Shown piece after piece: positions 1 to 13,050 of a stretch of 64,000 nt of DNA; within the stretch, counting starts at the first letter, position 1; every line of letters starts with the position of its first letter. Made by a program: the position numbers and the translations under genes. The notes below the pieces were generated by a model that was given only the letters and a program-made list of their open reading frames with translations, had not been told where the DNA came from and searched no databases. The stretch is from assembly GCA_035041965.1 (NCBI GenBank), contig JAPYMA010001250.1:34902-98901 (forward strand). The letters are read 5' to 3'. The DNA comes from Anisakis pegreffii. Its lineage: Eukaryota; Nematoda; Chromadorea; Rhabditida; Anisakidae.

Positions 1-165
1 AGCACTGCAATTAATTACTGGCCGCGATCACGATCCTTTCACATCAACCGGTGAATATCAAGCGATTGATTCCTTATCCATTTATATCGAAGCGTTTGAA
101 AAGTAAACAGTGAAGTTGAAAACACTGACAAGCAACTTGTTGAAGCCAAACTGAACGCCGTTCAG

Positions 166-230
166 AAGTTTCACCGATGAATTTTGCCGCCGACTGTGAC
201 GGAGGATTAACTGCGCTGAGATCTCATGAT
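166..230 (+). CDS. Probable exon, plus strand
   Basis: An exon-like segment runs from an acceptor (TTCAG, ending at 165) to a strong donor (GTGAGT at 231). It carries 21 codons in one open frame, including MNFAADCDGGLTALRSHD, and could hold a start codon at the internal ATG. It begins in phase 1 (two bases complete a codon) and ends in phase 0. It may be the first visible exon of the gene whose later exons lie at 3016-10330, but the next exon there starts in phase 2, so at least one exon between them would be missing. The product is not recognised. Confidence 0.4.
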
Positions 231-3015
231 GTGAGTTGTTTGGCTTTTGTGGTTCCATTTGAGGTTACCGTTATAATTCGCTTGTGAATCGCCAGAGGCG
301 CATCGAAAAAATCCACTGTGGGAAAACGTTACTTAAAGAATTTTTGAATGTTGTTGAATTGAACGGATGAACTCATTCGCACTTGTGATCATCAATTGAA
401 GAGGGCCAACATTCACCATATAAGCTTTCATTTCGATGCAACTCATTATAGCATTTCATGTCATTCACAAATTTGCAAACGATTAGTGTTCTACCACATG
501 GAATTTTTCAACATGGTAGCATGTTAATCGTGAAACGCAAACGTATATCGTTTAGGATTCACTGAGCTCCAAAGAAGACGTCAGAAAAGGCTGCACTGCT
601 AAACTGCTTTCCCAAAAGTTCGCAATGTCCAGTGGACAGCTTCAACTAATATCCATCGCGCTTAAGAAATAAAACTTAAGGATAAAAATAAGACACAAAA
701 TAAGATGAAACCGAACTTAAGAAAGATAGGAATAAGACCAAATGATCAACCGACTCAACAACGTCCATTTTCCAACGAAATTATTAAGCGAAAGGACCTG
801 ATGACTTTCCAAATGGAACCTTCAAGCACCAATGCGAAACGAGTTAATGAACTAAGCAAAGTGTTCATTTTCATTTGAAAAGATCGCTTTTCTGCCTTAA
901 CGGCGATACTTTCTGCGCTAACAAATTAATAATGAGCATTCACTTTCGGTGATAATCGTATCAATTAGTTCAAGACATCACTATTATTTTTAGCGCATTC
1001 AAAAACTAAAGAATGTGCGAATGCTTGCACTGAGAAATTGAAACGACGGAAATTGCGAACAATGTAACGGAAATCGACTTTGGTATGCATTATTGAACGA
1101 GTATTAACCATTTCATTAATTATACGAATAATGCTCTATCCGAGAGTCCGAGATCGCATCAAAAAGCATCCGTGCAATCGGATGGCCATCGCACCATCAC
1201 AGATTAGTTGTTGCTTCATTAGAGATGCCGAATGGAAATGATTAGTGGAAGTAAAAGGGCACTGGTGAATAGCAGTACAGTTGCGTGAAGCAGTTGAACG
1301 ATGTCAATATTGAACGCTTGAAAGTGATTGCAAAGTGAAATTTTTCGATGAGTGTTCAGGACAGGACAGGTTAACTACGAAGACAAAAGTTGAAAGGAGT
1401 TAAGGGAGCGAATCTCTTCAAGTATGTGCACTTCAAACCATCAATTCGGTTTCAATTTTGAATTTGTTTCTTTCTGTACGTATGAATGTATGTACAAAAG
1501 TGTTGCAGTGTTAAAAACGTTCCTCTTCTTCTACATTTACGAAATTTCGTCAAATAAAAAATCATTTCGAACTTCCGAAGGAAGACTCCTGATCTTGCTT
1601 AGCAATTCTACTTGCCAGTCACGACTGCCGCTGATCGATGAGCATTCATTCACTTGATAGTAGGTAGCACTAGTAGTAGTAATTGCTCAATAGTTCGGCA
1701 AAGAAGCATCCATGTAAGAGTTTTTTTTTTCAAGATTCAGCGCAGTTCGAGTGGCTGCATTCAAATACGACGAAGCATCAACAATAGGAAGCAAAAAATG
1801 CATGCAATTATTCGTGTGACGTTTTCGCAGAAACATTTAAATGCAAATAACCAAAATGGGAGCAACGAATGAAGAGTGAGGGAATAAGTCTAAGTCTGAC
1901 AGTTCATTCAATAGCAGTCTTAGTGCTCGATGTTCAAGTAAAGTAAATGATAGAAGGGACGAATACATGAAACGAGAAATAAATTTCGCTATTTTGCTCA
2001 TTCAAATTCATTCCTTTCTTTCCATTAATTGGGATCAACGAGATGTTGCCTTCGCGTATTTTTTCCTACTCTTGGTCTTATTACTTTATCCGTCCAGTGT
2101 GCATATGCATAGACAGACGATAGTCGATCTCCTGGCTAACGCCGCCACATTCATTATTTACACACTGCTCTTTCAATTTTTTTGGTGTCCGACTTCTTTT
2201 CATCCCTTCCAGTTACCAGTGAATCGTGAAACGGAAATGCCTTCGTCGAGCATCACTTGATCCGCTAAACTGATCCTATTATGGAGCGGATCCTCAAATT
2301 CCTCAAGTTTTCAGCCGGAAGCAACCATTTATCTGCGTCTCAAAAATGAACACTTTGATAGGATTCAGAACGAACTCAGTGTAACGCTGTTGGTGTATTT
2401 TCAAGCAATCTAGCAGTGGTTCATAGCAGCGAAACAAATGAATCGGAATAATCGGAGAACAGTACTAAAGTCTCTGTGTTACAGTCAAAATGCATGATTT
2501 TGCAGGAAGGAGCATGTTATGAAATGAGCTGTTTTATCATGATCTAGCTATTAGACTGAAGAGAATGCTGGCTAGTTTGTCAGTTGTTTATTCACTTCAT
2601 TATGTAACGTCAACTTCAACTTTGTTAAACAACTAATGAAATACAGTTTGCGGTTTAACGTTAAGCATCCAGTTCGCACCGTTACATGATTCCAGCTCAT
2701 TTAGAATCATCGTAAAAACACGATCAATAGAGTAAAAATGCAACAAGTTGTTCATTCATTTTTTACTGGCTGTCTCATTATGTTTTTGATTTGATTGGTT
2801 TGTTCTTCTCAAGAGCCAAGGTGATTATGTTCGAATTGAATTCGTTCAACTTAAACAAACAACTGATTTGTTTTCCCATGATAGGTTGGTGGTTTTGTTT
2901 TTCAATGGTACGACTTCAATTTAACTTTTCCGAACTTCATCAGCAGTGTGCACTTGAAATAAGGTATCACACAAAGAAGTGATAGCTGGCTGGAGCTACG
3001 CATTTCTGCTCACAG
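231..3015. other. Long AT-rich stretch, no firm gene
   Basis: I see no convincing exon here. The open frames at 1424-1657, 1654-1872 and 1967-2260 (plus) are short, lack good splice sites and have AT-rich chance composition. The 97-codon frame at 1967 has two hydrophobic stretches and is the only one worth a second look. The stretch is probably intron of the surrounding plus-strand gene. Confidence 0.4.
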
Positions 3016-6000
3016 TAACGACGGTAAACCACCAATGTTATCTGGATTACCTGAATTGGCATCGAAGCTGGGAATTTGTCTCCGTCGGAATCTGACCGAA
3101 CCAATTTACCGTTTGGATAACATCACTGAAACACTGCGAAAAGTTGTTGGAATTTTGAATACACCACTGCTCTCTGAAGTAAGTTTTCTCCTTCGTTCGT
3201 CTCATTATGCTGCTTGCATCCGAACAACGACAAATCACCAGGATTTTATTGGTGCAAACCTTATTGATTGGTCTAAATGCATTGTTGTGTTATACCAAGT
3301 GAGCATCTGTTTGAATTAGTCGTATGCTAAACGTAGTCGAAAGTTCAAAAGCTGAGCCTGTTGCGTTATTTGTTTGCAGAAATTTTGAAAAAAATTGAGG
3401 CATTTCTCTTATTTCATGCTTTTAACTCAGCTCTCTCAGCTGCTAGTTGTGTTTGATCATCACTTTTCAATAAAACAAAAAAAAAACTCCATGCAATTGA
3501 GCTGAACGATTGTTCTGCAGAGAATTATAACCATGGACCATAAAATCAATCGCCAGTGATATGAAAATCGAATCCAACTGAACTTATACACTGATAAGTT
3601 TAAAATATTTTTGGTTTAGGGTGCGTGGGTTGCTGGCATTTCGATTTTTTTTACTTGTTTGCTTTTCTGTAACCTGATGTTTGAATAAACGGATTTTTAT
3701 CACTACTTTTTTTTCGGGAATCCGCTTAACTGTGGTAAAAGCGGACGCTTGTGTTAGCTTTGTTTACGATCTGTACCAAAATCACTGATAACATCGATGG
3801 TTTTTGATTGGAAACTGAGGCACTGAAATGATTTCTCGAACATCGGATCTTCGCTTCTATGCTCATGCAATGCTGCTTTTGATATTATCGAATTATTTTG
3901 TGGCATCTCATTACTTCTCAAGATCATCGCATACCCAAACAGTCTAGATATGGTACAATATCGACGACTCACACTTTAAATATGCTTCGAATATGATTTA
4001 TACATGAAATGCATCGACAGCTGTGCGGAAACAAAGATGCATATCACATCATGAAGGCGCAAACTCTTATGATCATCCAGCGATGTCGGCATAAATGCAA
4101 TCGTCGTTGACACTTACACATAGTTGTTGTCTCAATAAAGCCATCCAACAGCGTGACCAATCACAACGAGAAGAAAGAACGTAACGAAGACAATGAACAG
4201 CAAAAGAATAGGATTCAGAATACACTTCACTGAAAATGATTCGTCAAATACACTTCTCCATCATGATACTTTTCGCCATATCACGTGAGCAGAACATGAT
4301 ATATGTTCATGAATTTGATCTATTAGATCAGCCTCTAATTAATTCCAATATTCGGTGGATGCTCAAGTATCGAACAATTTTCTAGCGGTTAGCCAAACTT
4401 GTGCTAGTTTGCATCCGCTAGACATCCTATTCGGTGACTGAATATACACCATACTATTATGAGACAATGCACTTTTATTTCCAGTGGATATCAGGGCTTT
4501 TGCAAGAAATTTAAACATGAAAACTACATTTTCGTGATCATTCTCACTGTTCGACGGTATGAAAAAAAATCTTCATTTAGTACTGAAGATAGTTTTTGAT
4601 GAGTACCCTCAAAGTGTATGTCAAAGAAGCTTGTTGACAATTATCATCCATTCCTGATCGTTTTTTATATGACTAACTTCAAAGGACATCGTAAAATGTA
4701 ATAATAAAGAAATGCTAAATTAATGAGCCAATAAAAAGTGATAAACACATTTAATGTGTTTGATAAACGCGTGATTTTGTCCTGTTGTAGTGGATGTGAT
4801 CAGGTAAACAATTGTTGCATGTCAACGTGAGTAATCACATCAAAAATTATCATTTCATTTTGACCGATGTCACATGACTAGCTCCTCTCAAGTGCAAATG
4901 CTTTAGTGACACCGGTAAAATTCGCTAGTTTTAAGGCCGAAAAGCCATAAGTGATCATAAGCCGGAAGATGGAAAAGAAAGTTTGACTGGATTAAATGTG
5001 AAAAAAATATTTGTTACGTTCCTTGAATATTATTCAATTTTTTTATATTCTGTGTCAAATTTTCGCCGGAAATTCGATGAGAAATTCACTTGCCTGTTTT
5101 TTTAACGCTACGATTGCTCAATTTGCAACGGGATGAACACTGCTCATCTGAAATGTTCGAAAACGGTTAGATTAATTCACTTTTGTGGGAATCCCTATGC
5201 CCAATAAGTAGCGATATGCTTCATCGCTATACACAATTAGCGATTGAGAATCGCTGACCAGAGCGAAGAGCATCAGAAGAGAGCGAAAACACTTTGCACT
5301 AGAAATTTAAAGTGTGTTTTCTAGTGTGAACCTTACTGAACACTGAACAATTGCTTCAGAATGACTGGCCTCTAGGAGATGTGGCGATGACACCATCTAA
5401 TAGGAGCATTAGCCAATTGTGCGTAAACACATGCTTTGGCACATGCAGAACTCGGAGATTTTAACGGATCAGCCGAGATTGTTTCAAATTATTGGTTTGA
5501 TAAGAACACAAATTGCTTTGAAGGATTTTGGGTCAGTTCGTTGATGAGTATTTAGAGAACAAACCGTCGTATTCAATGCCATATGATGATGTTGACGGCC
5601 AATCATGCGGTAGAACCTCAACGTGCACAGGCGAACAGCCGTATTCTTTTTGGTAGCTCATCGTGCTCGGATCACTTGTATAGACACCAACATTGGGCTG
5701 ATATCAGCAGTGGTGACTTTTCTTCAAGCACAAAATCTGCAAACGAAAATTCTTTTAGCGACATATTTCAAAAACTTGCAATCGTTTACAAACTAAACCT
5801 AATCACGTCGCTCTTTACCTTTCATATAAATGCTTTTTAATCACCTCATAACCTCTCTAGAGAGTTTTGCAAAATGGCATCGCTTGATGTAAGCTAATCA
5901 GAAGAGGGTGTAGAGGAGACGAGTTAGTTGCACTTATTCTCTGAAACTTCACATTCACTACTTTCGTTTCCATCCCAAAAAAATATTTGCATAATTCGCG

Positions 6001-9000
6001 ATGAAAAACCATTGAACAAAAAATGCTCTTTGCTCTGAGCAGGTTGATCAGCAAAATATTTACAGTATTTTTGGTTTCCATGTTTACATTAATCATCTGT
6101 GTTATGATCGCGTGAAATTCATGCAGTCAATAGAACTGATTAAGACGCCTTCATCAAGTCATATGAGTACTGCATGTCCTTTCAACTCATTGATAATGCC
6201 TAAACCAACCAACGATTTTTTGATGTTGTGAGGTTATTTCGAATTATAAGCTGTCTTAAAGGACTGTCCTAATCAATCGAATTACACTGATACATTAAAT
6301 GATAAGTTGAAAAATAAGGGCAACGATTTTTTGAAAAAAAAAACAAAAAATTGAAAACAACCGTGAAGCTTCAGAGACGTTTAATTCACATGTTTGGTTA
6401 ATTAGTCGATGACTAAACGCTCTGATGCAAAGTGAGCGTTGTAGTCGAATGAAATTATCAATAAAATGGGAACTGTTTGCCAGACTGATACGCATTGCTA
6501 TGCAATGATAACCGCCATTATCATTTATTGATATCAATCAGACGAATGCTTTTGACGTATGCTATGTTCACTTGCAGTTTCATTGTTGTGACAATTCGTT
6601 GCGTATTAATCCGTTTATAGCTTTAATGCGACGATTTCATCTTAATCATTTGATGGTTTGGTTTTTGAGCATACATAATCGCTAACAAAATGCAAACAAA
6701 CACTCACGTAAACACCTGAACAATGCATTCAGGTACTTGTGAAACGGATTATATATTGATACTGTGCTAGGAATGCAGACGTGAATGTGCAAAAATCAAA
6801 TTATACTCATAGAACAATGTTATCTGCGATGACCATTGAATATTTCGTTTACTCTTCAATCTGTGTTTAAGATTTGGTCTTTGGAGAACACACACTATTG
6901 TACAGTTAATGATGATACATTCTCTGCAGGCAGAACGCAAGTTGAAAGTAACAACCTTCAATCATTGCGATTTAAAAATGATCAGATTCTTACAGGGTAG
7001 AAAATCTTTGAATTTGAATATTTCGGAAATTGCCTATCCAGGCAACTTTCAAGTTTCTGCAGACAATAAGTTGATGACATCGAAATGGCTGGATTCAAAA
7101 ATAACACGAACACTTCGTAATTTCATCCATGTTGGTCAAGTCAGTTCAAATCGCCTACAGCGGGGAGAATAATCATTTCAGTCTTACATCTCACCTCTTA
7201 CAAGTTTGCCTAAAAGGAATTGTCCCTGCAAAAATTCACTTTCTCAAACCTTAAACCTTTGATAACTGCCCAATCCTTTACTGTCGCTTTTTCGATAGTA
7301 GCCTACTAATGAAGTGTTTTCATATGTTCCCTTTCTTCAAGTTGCGTAATTCTATTGTCTAATGCGAAAATAAAATTTTTCAGCTGCAGAGGATGAAGAG
7401 ACACGTTATGACGATACTGTTCGTATCTATTTACATTCCAGCTTTTTTGCTTGTTCTCGCTATTTATCATCATTTTTATTGTTTTCCTTTCGCATTATTA
7501 TTTTTTTCAGCAGGACTGAAAAGTTGTTGATAATTACCGGAAAAAAGCAAGCTTCAATGATGTCAACATGCTGAATCACTAAGTTTTCATAAAATCATGA
7601 AATATATCTTACTTGCCGTCGAAAATTTTAAAAATTTATTTCAACTCCATTGAGTAAAGTGGATGTAAATGGTGGGCAATAATATCAAGTGAAAAACATT
7701 ACACGAGCAGTAATGTGTGTAATTATCTTCGTTAGAGATCCATTGCAGTCGACGCGATAATTCTGGTGCGGTGACTATCAAAAAGCTGTCGTACGGTTCC
7801 ATAAGTTGTTCTTGATCATAATTATTGAGATGATTACTCGTGCAAGTGCGTGAAACCTCTAACACAACCTCCTAGCAAAGTCTGAATGGATTGTAGGGGA
7901 AGCAGATCCGAAGCATTTGAACTTTCATAAATTGACTCCTATCCAGGCATAATTAGATCTCATAATGCGATTTGCTGACCAAATTTCGTACAAATCTGAG
8001 TCGCTATTCTCTACATTTACAGGGATCTAGTGATAGCCTTATTGCATAAGAACCTTTCGGAATTGTTTCCGTACAGTAAGCTTGAATCTGCTTGCGGAAT
8101 AATGAATTAGTGTTGCGAGGGGCACGTTTATTTTGTGACATTTATCAACGATCGACGAGAGATATTTATTATTGTTATCATGAGATCATTTCAGCACTCT
8201 TTACAATAACACATAATATATTGTTGAGAATTGGCCACCGTAATGAAAGCAAACTGCATTTGTATTAGTATAGACATGCAGTATGCGTACGGAATTTTGC
8301 ATTCGTTGAAATTTCGGCACATGGTTAGATTATTTCAGAACAGAACTTCTTAATCACATTATGGATCATTTGGATCACGGATAACTGAACAACATTTACA
8401 GTTTACTGGTTCGATTTTCTACATGAACTGTAGATTATCAATTAATCTCCAGGCTCTACTTTTAAAAATTATCGTGCAAACACGTAATTTTACCGTTGAT
8501 AAGGCGCTGGTGATGCCATGAAGTAAGGATTACTGTTTGGTGAGTAAAACGATGAGAAAAACGATCAACAGCAGCACGAACGGAAACAGTACTGAGCCAA
8601 ATATTCGCCGTGTACAGCCGCCTGAAACTAGAATAGCCTTTGACTTGAACCAGTTAGCATTCAATGTACTGTATGGAATCTAGTGTGGGATAATTCGTTT
8701 GAAATATTTCAGAGAACGCAGTCGAAGCGCTGATCAACTGGACGAATCGGCGCAGTTATAGAGCAGAAGTCTTTCCGTTTTCATTAAAAAGTGTTATAAA
8801 AGGGAATCCATTTCCCACTAGAAAATTTCTGCAGCTGAATTATGCAAACAACTCACATGGAGTGGACGGGAATAGGTGTCCTTTGCAGAAGATGTTTTTT
8901 CCTGAAAGAATTATGCGTTGTCCAAATCAATTTCAGGGCACCAAATGAATGTTCAATGCAGATGCGAAATGCTCAAAAGACTACTGTGAGGGTTGTGATT

Positions 9001-10330
9001 CTTTAATCGAACGCATATTGCTCGCAGCAATACCAATTCGGATTGGCAATAGTGACGATTCGATAGTAAGTTCACTCTTTTAGTTGGGATCCTTTCATTC
9101 AGTATTTTTCTACATTTACTTCAATAGTATATTCTAGTGCTTCAATCGGCGTTGACGCATTTCGACGTATTACTTTTCCAATCAACCTGCTCATATCATG
9201 CTTCCAGTTTATCACGCCCGCAAAACACAACTCAAAAATCATATCATCTAAAATCAGCTCACCTTCTTCGAAGGAATCCTTGTGATAGATGTCACTGCTG
9301 TGCTCTGAGGACGGTGCGGAAGGTAGATAATATTCTTCGAAAGCTGAAATAAACAGTGTTCCAATTGAATGACAATTTTTTTGCAGCTAATCAGTACTGT
9401 CTGAACAGTATGTGGTATAACATGGGCATTTCTGATCTTTTGATCTTGCCTTTTTTGACCTGCTTACATGATAACATGCGTTCTATTCGAACAAAATTCC
9501 CGTTACGATTGGTATAGCAGCACCGACTGGCATAAGGAATGTCAAAGCATTCTTCCCATCTAAGCGTCAAACATCTTCATGTTAAACTTCCGATTCAAGC
9601 TGAATGATTCTTAAATTTCCCACTCTATGATGACTGGTCGCACGAGAATGAATGATTCTGCAAAAACAATTGTTGAAAATTTCACTGAATTTTTGCCATC
9701 ACTGTAAATTCCATATTTTGAGGGCAATTAACGGTATGCAGTTGAGATTGGTTCATATTCATACCTTGATCGCTTGATTCGTAGAAGTATGGCAATGTGG
9801 GATTAATTCTTGATGATCCTTCACTGGTCGGCTCATTCATTAGCAGCAGCTGTGGATGAATATCTATTGTTGTCACGCACGGTTCCGTGCAGATCGTTGG
9901 CCGTGTCGACGATGATTGTGCTGCCTTATCCATCACGCTAACGTCCTGCCGGTCACAAACTGCAATTGAAACTCTGATCGGTTCGAGAAACACTTCAATC
10001 TTCTGTGCATCGACATTCGTCGACGCCGTCGTTCACGCATTCCTACGTATGCTTTATGAGTTGCTCGAATCGAGTTGAATTGCTTGGTGTATGGTAAATC
10101 CTACACGTTCATACTACTCCTTTCAAATGCTCAAAAGGAGTTATGATGCGACCGTTGAAACCTTCCGATACCTAGTCCAATAGTTAAGAGTTTCGAGAGC
10201 ATGCGCTTTTCATTCGTTTCAGATTACTCATCATTTGAAGTTGAAGGAACAAGGACTTATGAGTGCTCCACGACTGAATGAGTCGACGCAACGGATTCGA
10301 ACTCATTTAACCGACCTGCATATATGCTGA
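3016..10330 (+). CDS. Multi-exon gene J, unknown product (partial)
   Basis: Five exon candidates chain with matching intron phase: 3016-3178, 6930-7134, 7384-7422, 8713-8768 and 10223-10330, ending at a TGA. The first has an acceptor CACAG and a perfect donor GTAAGT. The others follow CTCTGCAG, TTTTTCAG, ATATTTCAG and CGTTTCAG. Junction phases agree at all four joins (0, 1, 1, 0). Recognisable stretches are LPELASKLGICLRRNL, NAVEALINWTNRRSYRAE and the C-terminal exon starting ITHHLKLKEQGL. The 5' end is unresolved; the exon at 166-230 may belong. The second exon is the least certain because its composition is AT-rich. No domain is recognised. The gene would look mostly helical and soluble, without a signal peptide or membrane segment. 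Its exon at 8713-8768 falls inside an intron of the opposite-strand gene at 8530-10002. Confidence 0.45.
3179..6929. other. Intronic or intergenic DNA with one ambiguous coding-like patch
   Basis: This is mostly AT-rich sequence without exons. Around 5545-5790 the plus strand looks coding in two overlapping frames. One runs after an acceptor TATTTAG to a donor GTAGCT and contains PSYSMPYDDVDGQSCGRTS. The other starts at ATGATGATG (5583) and contains SSGDFSSSTKSANENSF. I cannot decide which, if either, is used. Minus-strand frames at 3754-3972 and 6295-6537 look accidental. Confidence 0.35.
7641..7865 (-). CDS. Weak ORF candidate, minus strand
   Basis: A 74-codon frame contains QEQLMEPYDSFLIVTAPEL, which reads more like protein than most open frames here. 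No ATG start and no clear acceptor or donor was found, and it lies antisense inside an intron of the plus-strand gene. It is listed as possible only. Confidence 0.2.
   Translation of the reverse strand: MLEVSRTCTSNHLNNYDQEQLMEPYDSFLIVTAPELSRRLQWISNEDNYTHYCSCNVFHLILLPTIYIHFTQWS
8530..10002 (-). CDS. Gene F: protein with C-terminal membrane anchor (3' exons)
   Basis: Three exons on the minus strand join in phase: 10002-9765, 9343-9263 and 8621-8530 (TAA). Acceptors are GATGCACAG, TTTATTTCAG and CTAGTTTCAG; donors are GTATGA and GTGAGC. Both junctions fall after the first base of a codon, and both rejoin cleanly. The product is polar and Ser/Thr/Pro-rich for about 110 residues. It ends in CTRRIFGS followed by a single hydrophobic helix (VLFPFVLLLIVFLIVLL) and a three-residue tail TKQ. 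That layout is typical of a tail-anchored protein facing the cytosol. The RR-plus-helix arrangement recalls KASH and SNARE anchors, but no PPPX terminus or SNARE heptads are visible, so I assign no family. The 5' end lies upstream of 10002 and was not found; an in-frame stop sits just before the proposed acceptor. Confidence 0.6.
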
Positions 10331-11006
10331 GATTACCAAGAACAGCTGGGCATTGGAATATCATATATCACAAGGACAACGCTTGAATCATGCTTAGAAG
10401 CAATGAACTGGTCTAGGATACGGACACAGGAAAACGGGAAGAGGGGCGCTAATATATCATCTATCGCAAAGTATGAGTGCAGAATGACGTGGGAACTTTT
10501 AAACAACACGCACAGTGGTATGTTCTGAATATGGCATTGAAGAGAGCAGCTGATATCAGGCCATTTATAGTGTGACGACAGTGTGAATGATATGATTGCG
10601 CTTATCAGTTAATGTGCGCATATCATTTAATTTTTTTCTGAAATCAAATCTACCATGCAGATTGCACTCATCAGAATGTATTCCGTCAAAATGGCTTGTT
10701 TTTTGGTATGAGAATAACTCTGCCGAAGCGCTGGGGTGTGATCATCTACAGATGATCACGAAATTTTTCGATCTTATTGGTTGACGAAGATCAATTTATG
10801 CTCACAATGAGAGAAGGAAAAGTCTCCGGTAACAATAAGGTGGCACAATTCATGCCGTTTCGAACTTGCTTGAAAATATCCCGATAATTTATAGGACATT
10901 CATGAAAGAGCAAAAATTCTTCAGTCGTCGTTGAAAAGGTGTAGAAACACACTTGCATATGTTTCTATTTGTTGGCATTTCTCATATGAACATCAAACCT
11001 GTCCAG
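10331..11006. other. No gene seen
   Basis: Open frames at 10596-10784 and 10931-11113 look like chance. A 9-base inverted repeat around a short loop (GTGATCATC ... GATGATCAC) lies at about 10738-10759. Confidence 0.4.
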
Positions 11007-12988
11007 CCAACTGGATTGGAAGTGACCGCGTGCGCAGAAATATGCCTTGGCAATCGCGATTGGTTAAGTCAATCAAATCATTCATCCGTCCGTCCAATTT
11101 ACTCTCATGTTAGGTGCACGTCTCTAGATGATGGGCATGCGCTATTCTATGTAATGCACTCGGAAAAGAAGCATTTCATTCACTCGCTAGTAACCACCTT
11201 TCAACCAGTCATCGTAGAAAAGTTTAGCAGAACTTCATTCCTCTTATAAGTGTCAAACATATCATTTACCATACCTGATGAAGAACAATATAATTTTGCA
11301 ATTTTCAGGGTTGCGCAAATCATTAAATCGTCATTTCAGACCACCATTGCGAAATATCAGTTATGGCTGATAAAAATGTCATTATAATCGTAATCATAAA
11401 CTGCCATGTCAGTTTCAGTTCAGTTCATTTCACATGATGGATATGTGCTGATGCACATGAACACGTTAGTTTGGTGTTATCAAAAAATAAATCATCCATA
11501 TTGCTGTGCTCGCAATTAAACTTGACAACAACTGCAGTCGTCGTTTCCGCTCGTATCATACGCAAATATTGTTAATAAAGTGAACGTTAGTCATAAAATT
11601 TTCATTTGCAAAATGAACTAATCACCAAAGTGCAAAGCAAGCAACGTGACTCCATAAGGGCAGGTAAATAAGTAATTTGAAAAACTGCATCAGTGGTCAC
11701 TGATCGAGAGCCGTCCTGTGGGTGATTACCGCAGCTCAATATTCAACCGCATAATTTTGGGCATCGGTTGGGCATCATAGTCGCTTTGAGGACCATTCCA
11801 ACTTTGAAATTCATCAATTTACGATGATAGTTGTAATGGAATGCAAGCGGTTGGACATCATTTACGACATTACTTCCTCCGACAACCCTGAAAAAATGAA
11901 TCCTCCGCATTAAATTGGTGATGATTCAATTCCTAAACAACCAGATAAATGCATCCGAACGATGTTAACTTGATGACGCATCACGTAATGGTACCACGCC
12001 CTAGCAACATTAATAAAATTTTCGGCAAATTGCAGGAATAGTGTAGATTATACGTGAACAAATGTCTAAAATTTCTCTTTAAAAAACGCCATTGAATTAG
12101 AAAATTTATCCACTGTATGAACAAAAAATATGACAGCATAGAAAATGAATAAGCTGAACGGCATAACAGAAAAATAATCGCAATGAAATGAAGCTCAATA
12201 GAACACGATTCTGTAGCGCTCGCTGGAACGCAGGTGATTTCCGACTGAAACCATCTCAGAGGATGATCTAGAGATTTTGCCAGGCGTATTGTTAATTCAC
12301 GGGCACTTTGATAAGGGGTTTCCCGAAGTCACTGACAAGAAATCTTGAGTGTGGCACAAAGAAAGCCGGAAACTAGAGTGCAGAGGGTTCAGAAATTAGT
12401 TTGTGTAATAATAAACTGCGATCGCAATAATTGAACATAACCAGCAAAGTAATCATTCAGTATGACGATGCTTAGAGCGAATCATCAATCATAACAGAAT
12501 GACTGCGGTGAAGAATGTTGATCCTTATATTTTTGCATAAATCCATTTTGATGCAAATTTCTACGTTCCTCACATGGACTTAATAGGGACGACTCCATTT
12601 GTGTGAAGCACACGAAAGAAGTGGTTCTTTTTGGTTTTGCATTGATAATTTTACGTTCGTGTGCATACCATGATAATTTTGAAGACGTTTGAATAGTAAG
12701 ATAGTATTACTGCAATGATCAAACCAACTGATTGATTGATCATTTTGAGTATTGGACCGTTGTGGAGCGGCTTATTGGTTAGTTAATTCAGAGGGTTTGC
12801 TACTTTAGGAGTTCAGTAACTACTTGTTGAACCAATGCTGCGCAGAAATTTCTCCAGACAGCATCTCTGATGAAATTGCCGATGCTGAATTGCGGAGATA
12901 TATAACAATACTGTTGTGTTTGTTGCATGCCTTTGGCTCCTCAGCACTTGCGGATCGCTGGAGCGGACTTCCTCCGGACTATAATTGA
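11007..12988 (+). CDS. Gene G: unknown product, last exon plus one candidate upstream exon
   Basis: The terminal exon 12817-12988 is well supported. After acceptor GTTCAG it reads 56 codons to a TGA, including NQCCAEISPDSISDEIADAE and LADRWSGLPPDYN. It contains a hydrophobic run (ITILLCLLHAFGSSALA) that could be a membrane helix. A candidate earlier exon, 11007-11113 (acceptor GTCCAG, donor GTGCAC, containing TGLEVTACAEICLGNRDW), ends in the phase the terminal exon needs; I give the join about even odds. A short exon-like piece near 12258 (EDDLEILPG) may also belong. A variant poly(A) signal AATGAA lies 15 bases after the stop. The next gene, MMAA, starts 111 bases downstream on the same strand, which suggests a nematode-type operon. 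The product is not recognised. Confidence 0.55.
11750..11895. other. Exon-like segment, strand unresolved
   Basis: Both strands read open and protein-like here. On minus, an acceptor TTTTTCAG is followed by VVGGSNVVNDVQPLAFHYN and about 28 more codons to a stop. On plus, a frame contains SRFEDHSNFEIHQFTMIVV and ends at TAA. Only one can be real. The VVGG on the minus strand is not followed by a serine-protease core, so I do not call a protease. Confidence 0.25.
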
Positions 12989-13002
12989 ATTGGTTCATTG
13001 TG

Positions 13003-13008
13003 AATGAA
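13003..13008 (+). terminator. Variant poly(A) signal of gene G
   Basis: AATGAA, a hexamer often used in nematode 3' UTRs, lies 15 bases after the gene G stop and about 56 bases before the acceptor that precedes MMAA. Confidence 0.4.
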
Positions 13009-13050
13009 TGTTGTGTAGCTTTATTGCATCACACATCACATTTGATGTCA

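Noticed and set aside
9137..9352. 71-codon plus ORF.
   Set aside because: It overlaps the minus-strand exon 9343-9263 of gene F, which has matching acceptor, donor and phase.
11750..11895. VVGG after an acceptor suggested a trypsin-like protease.
   Set aside because: No catalytic His/Asp/Ser motifs or cysteine pattern follow, and the other strand reads equally well.
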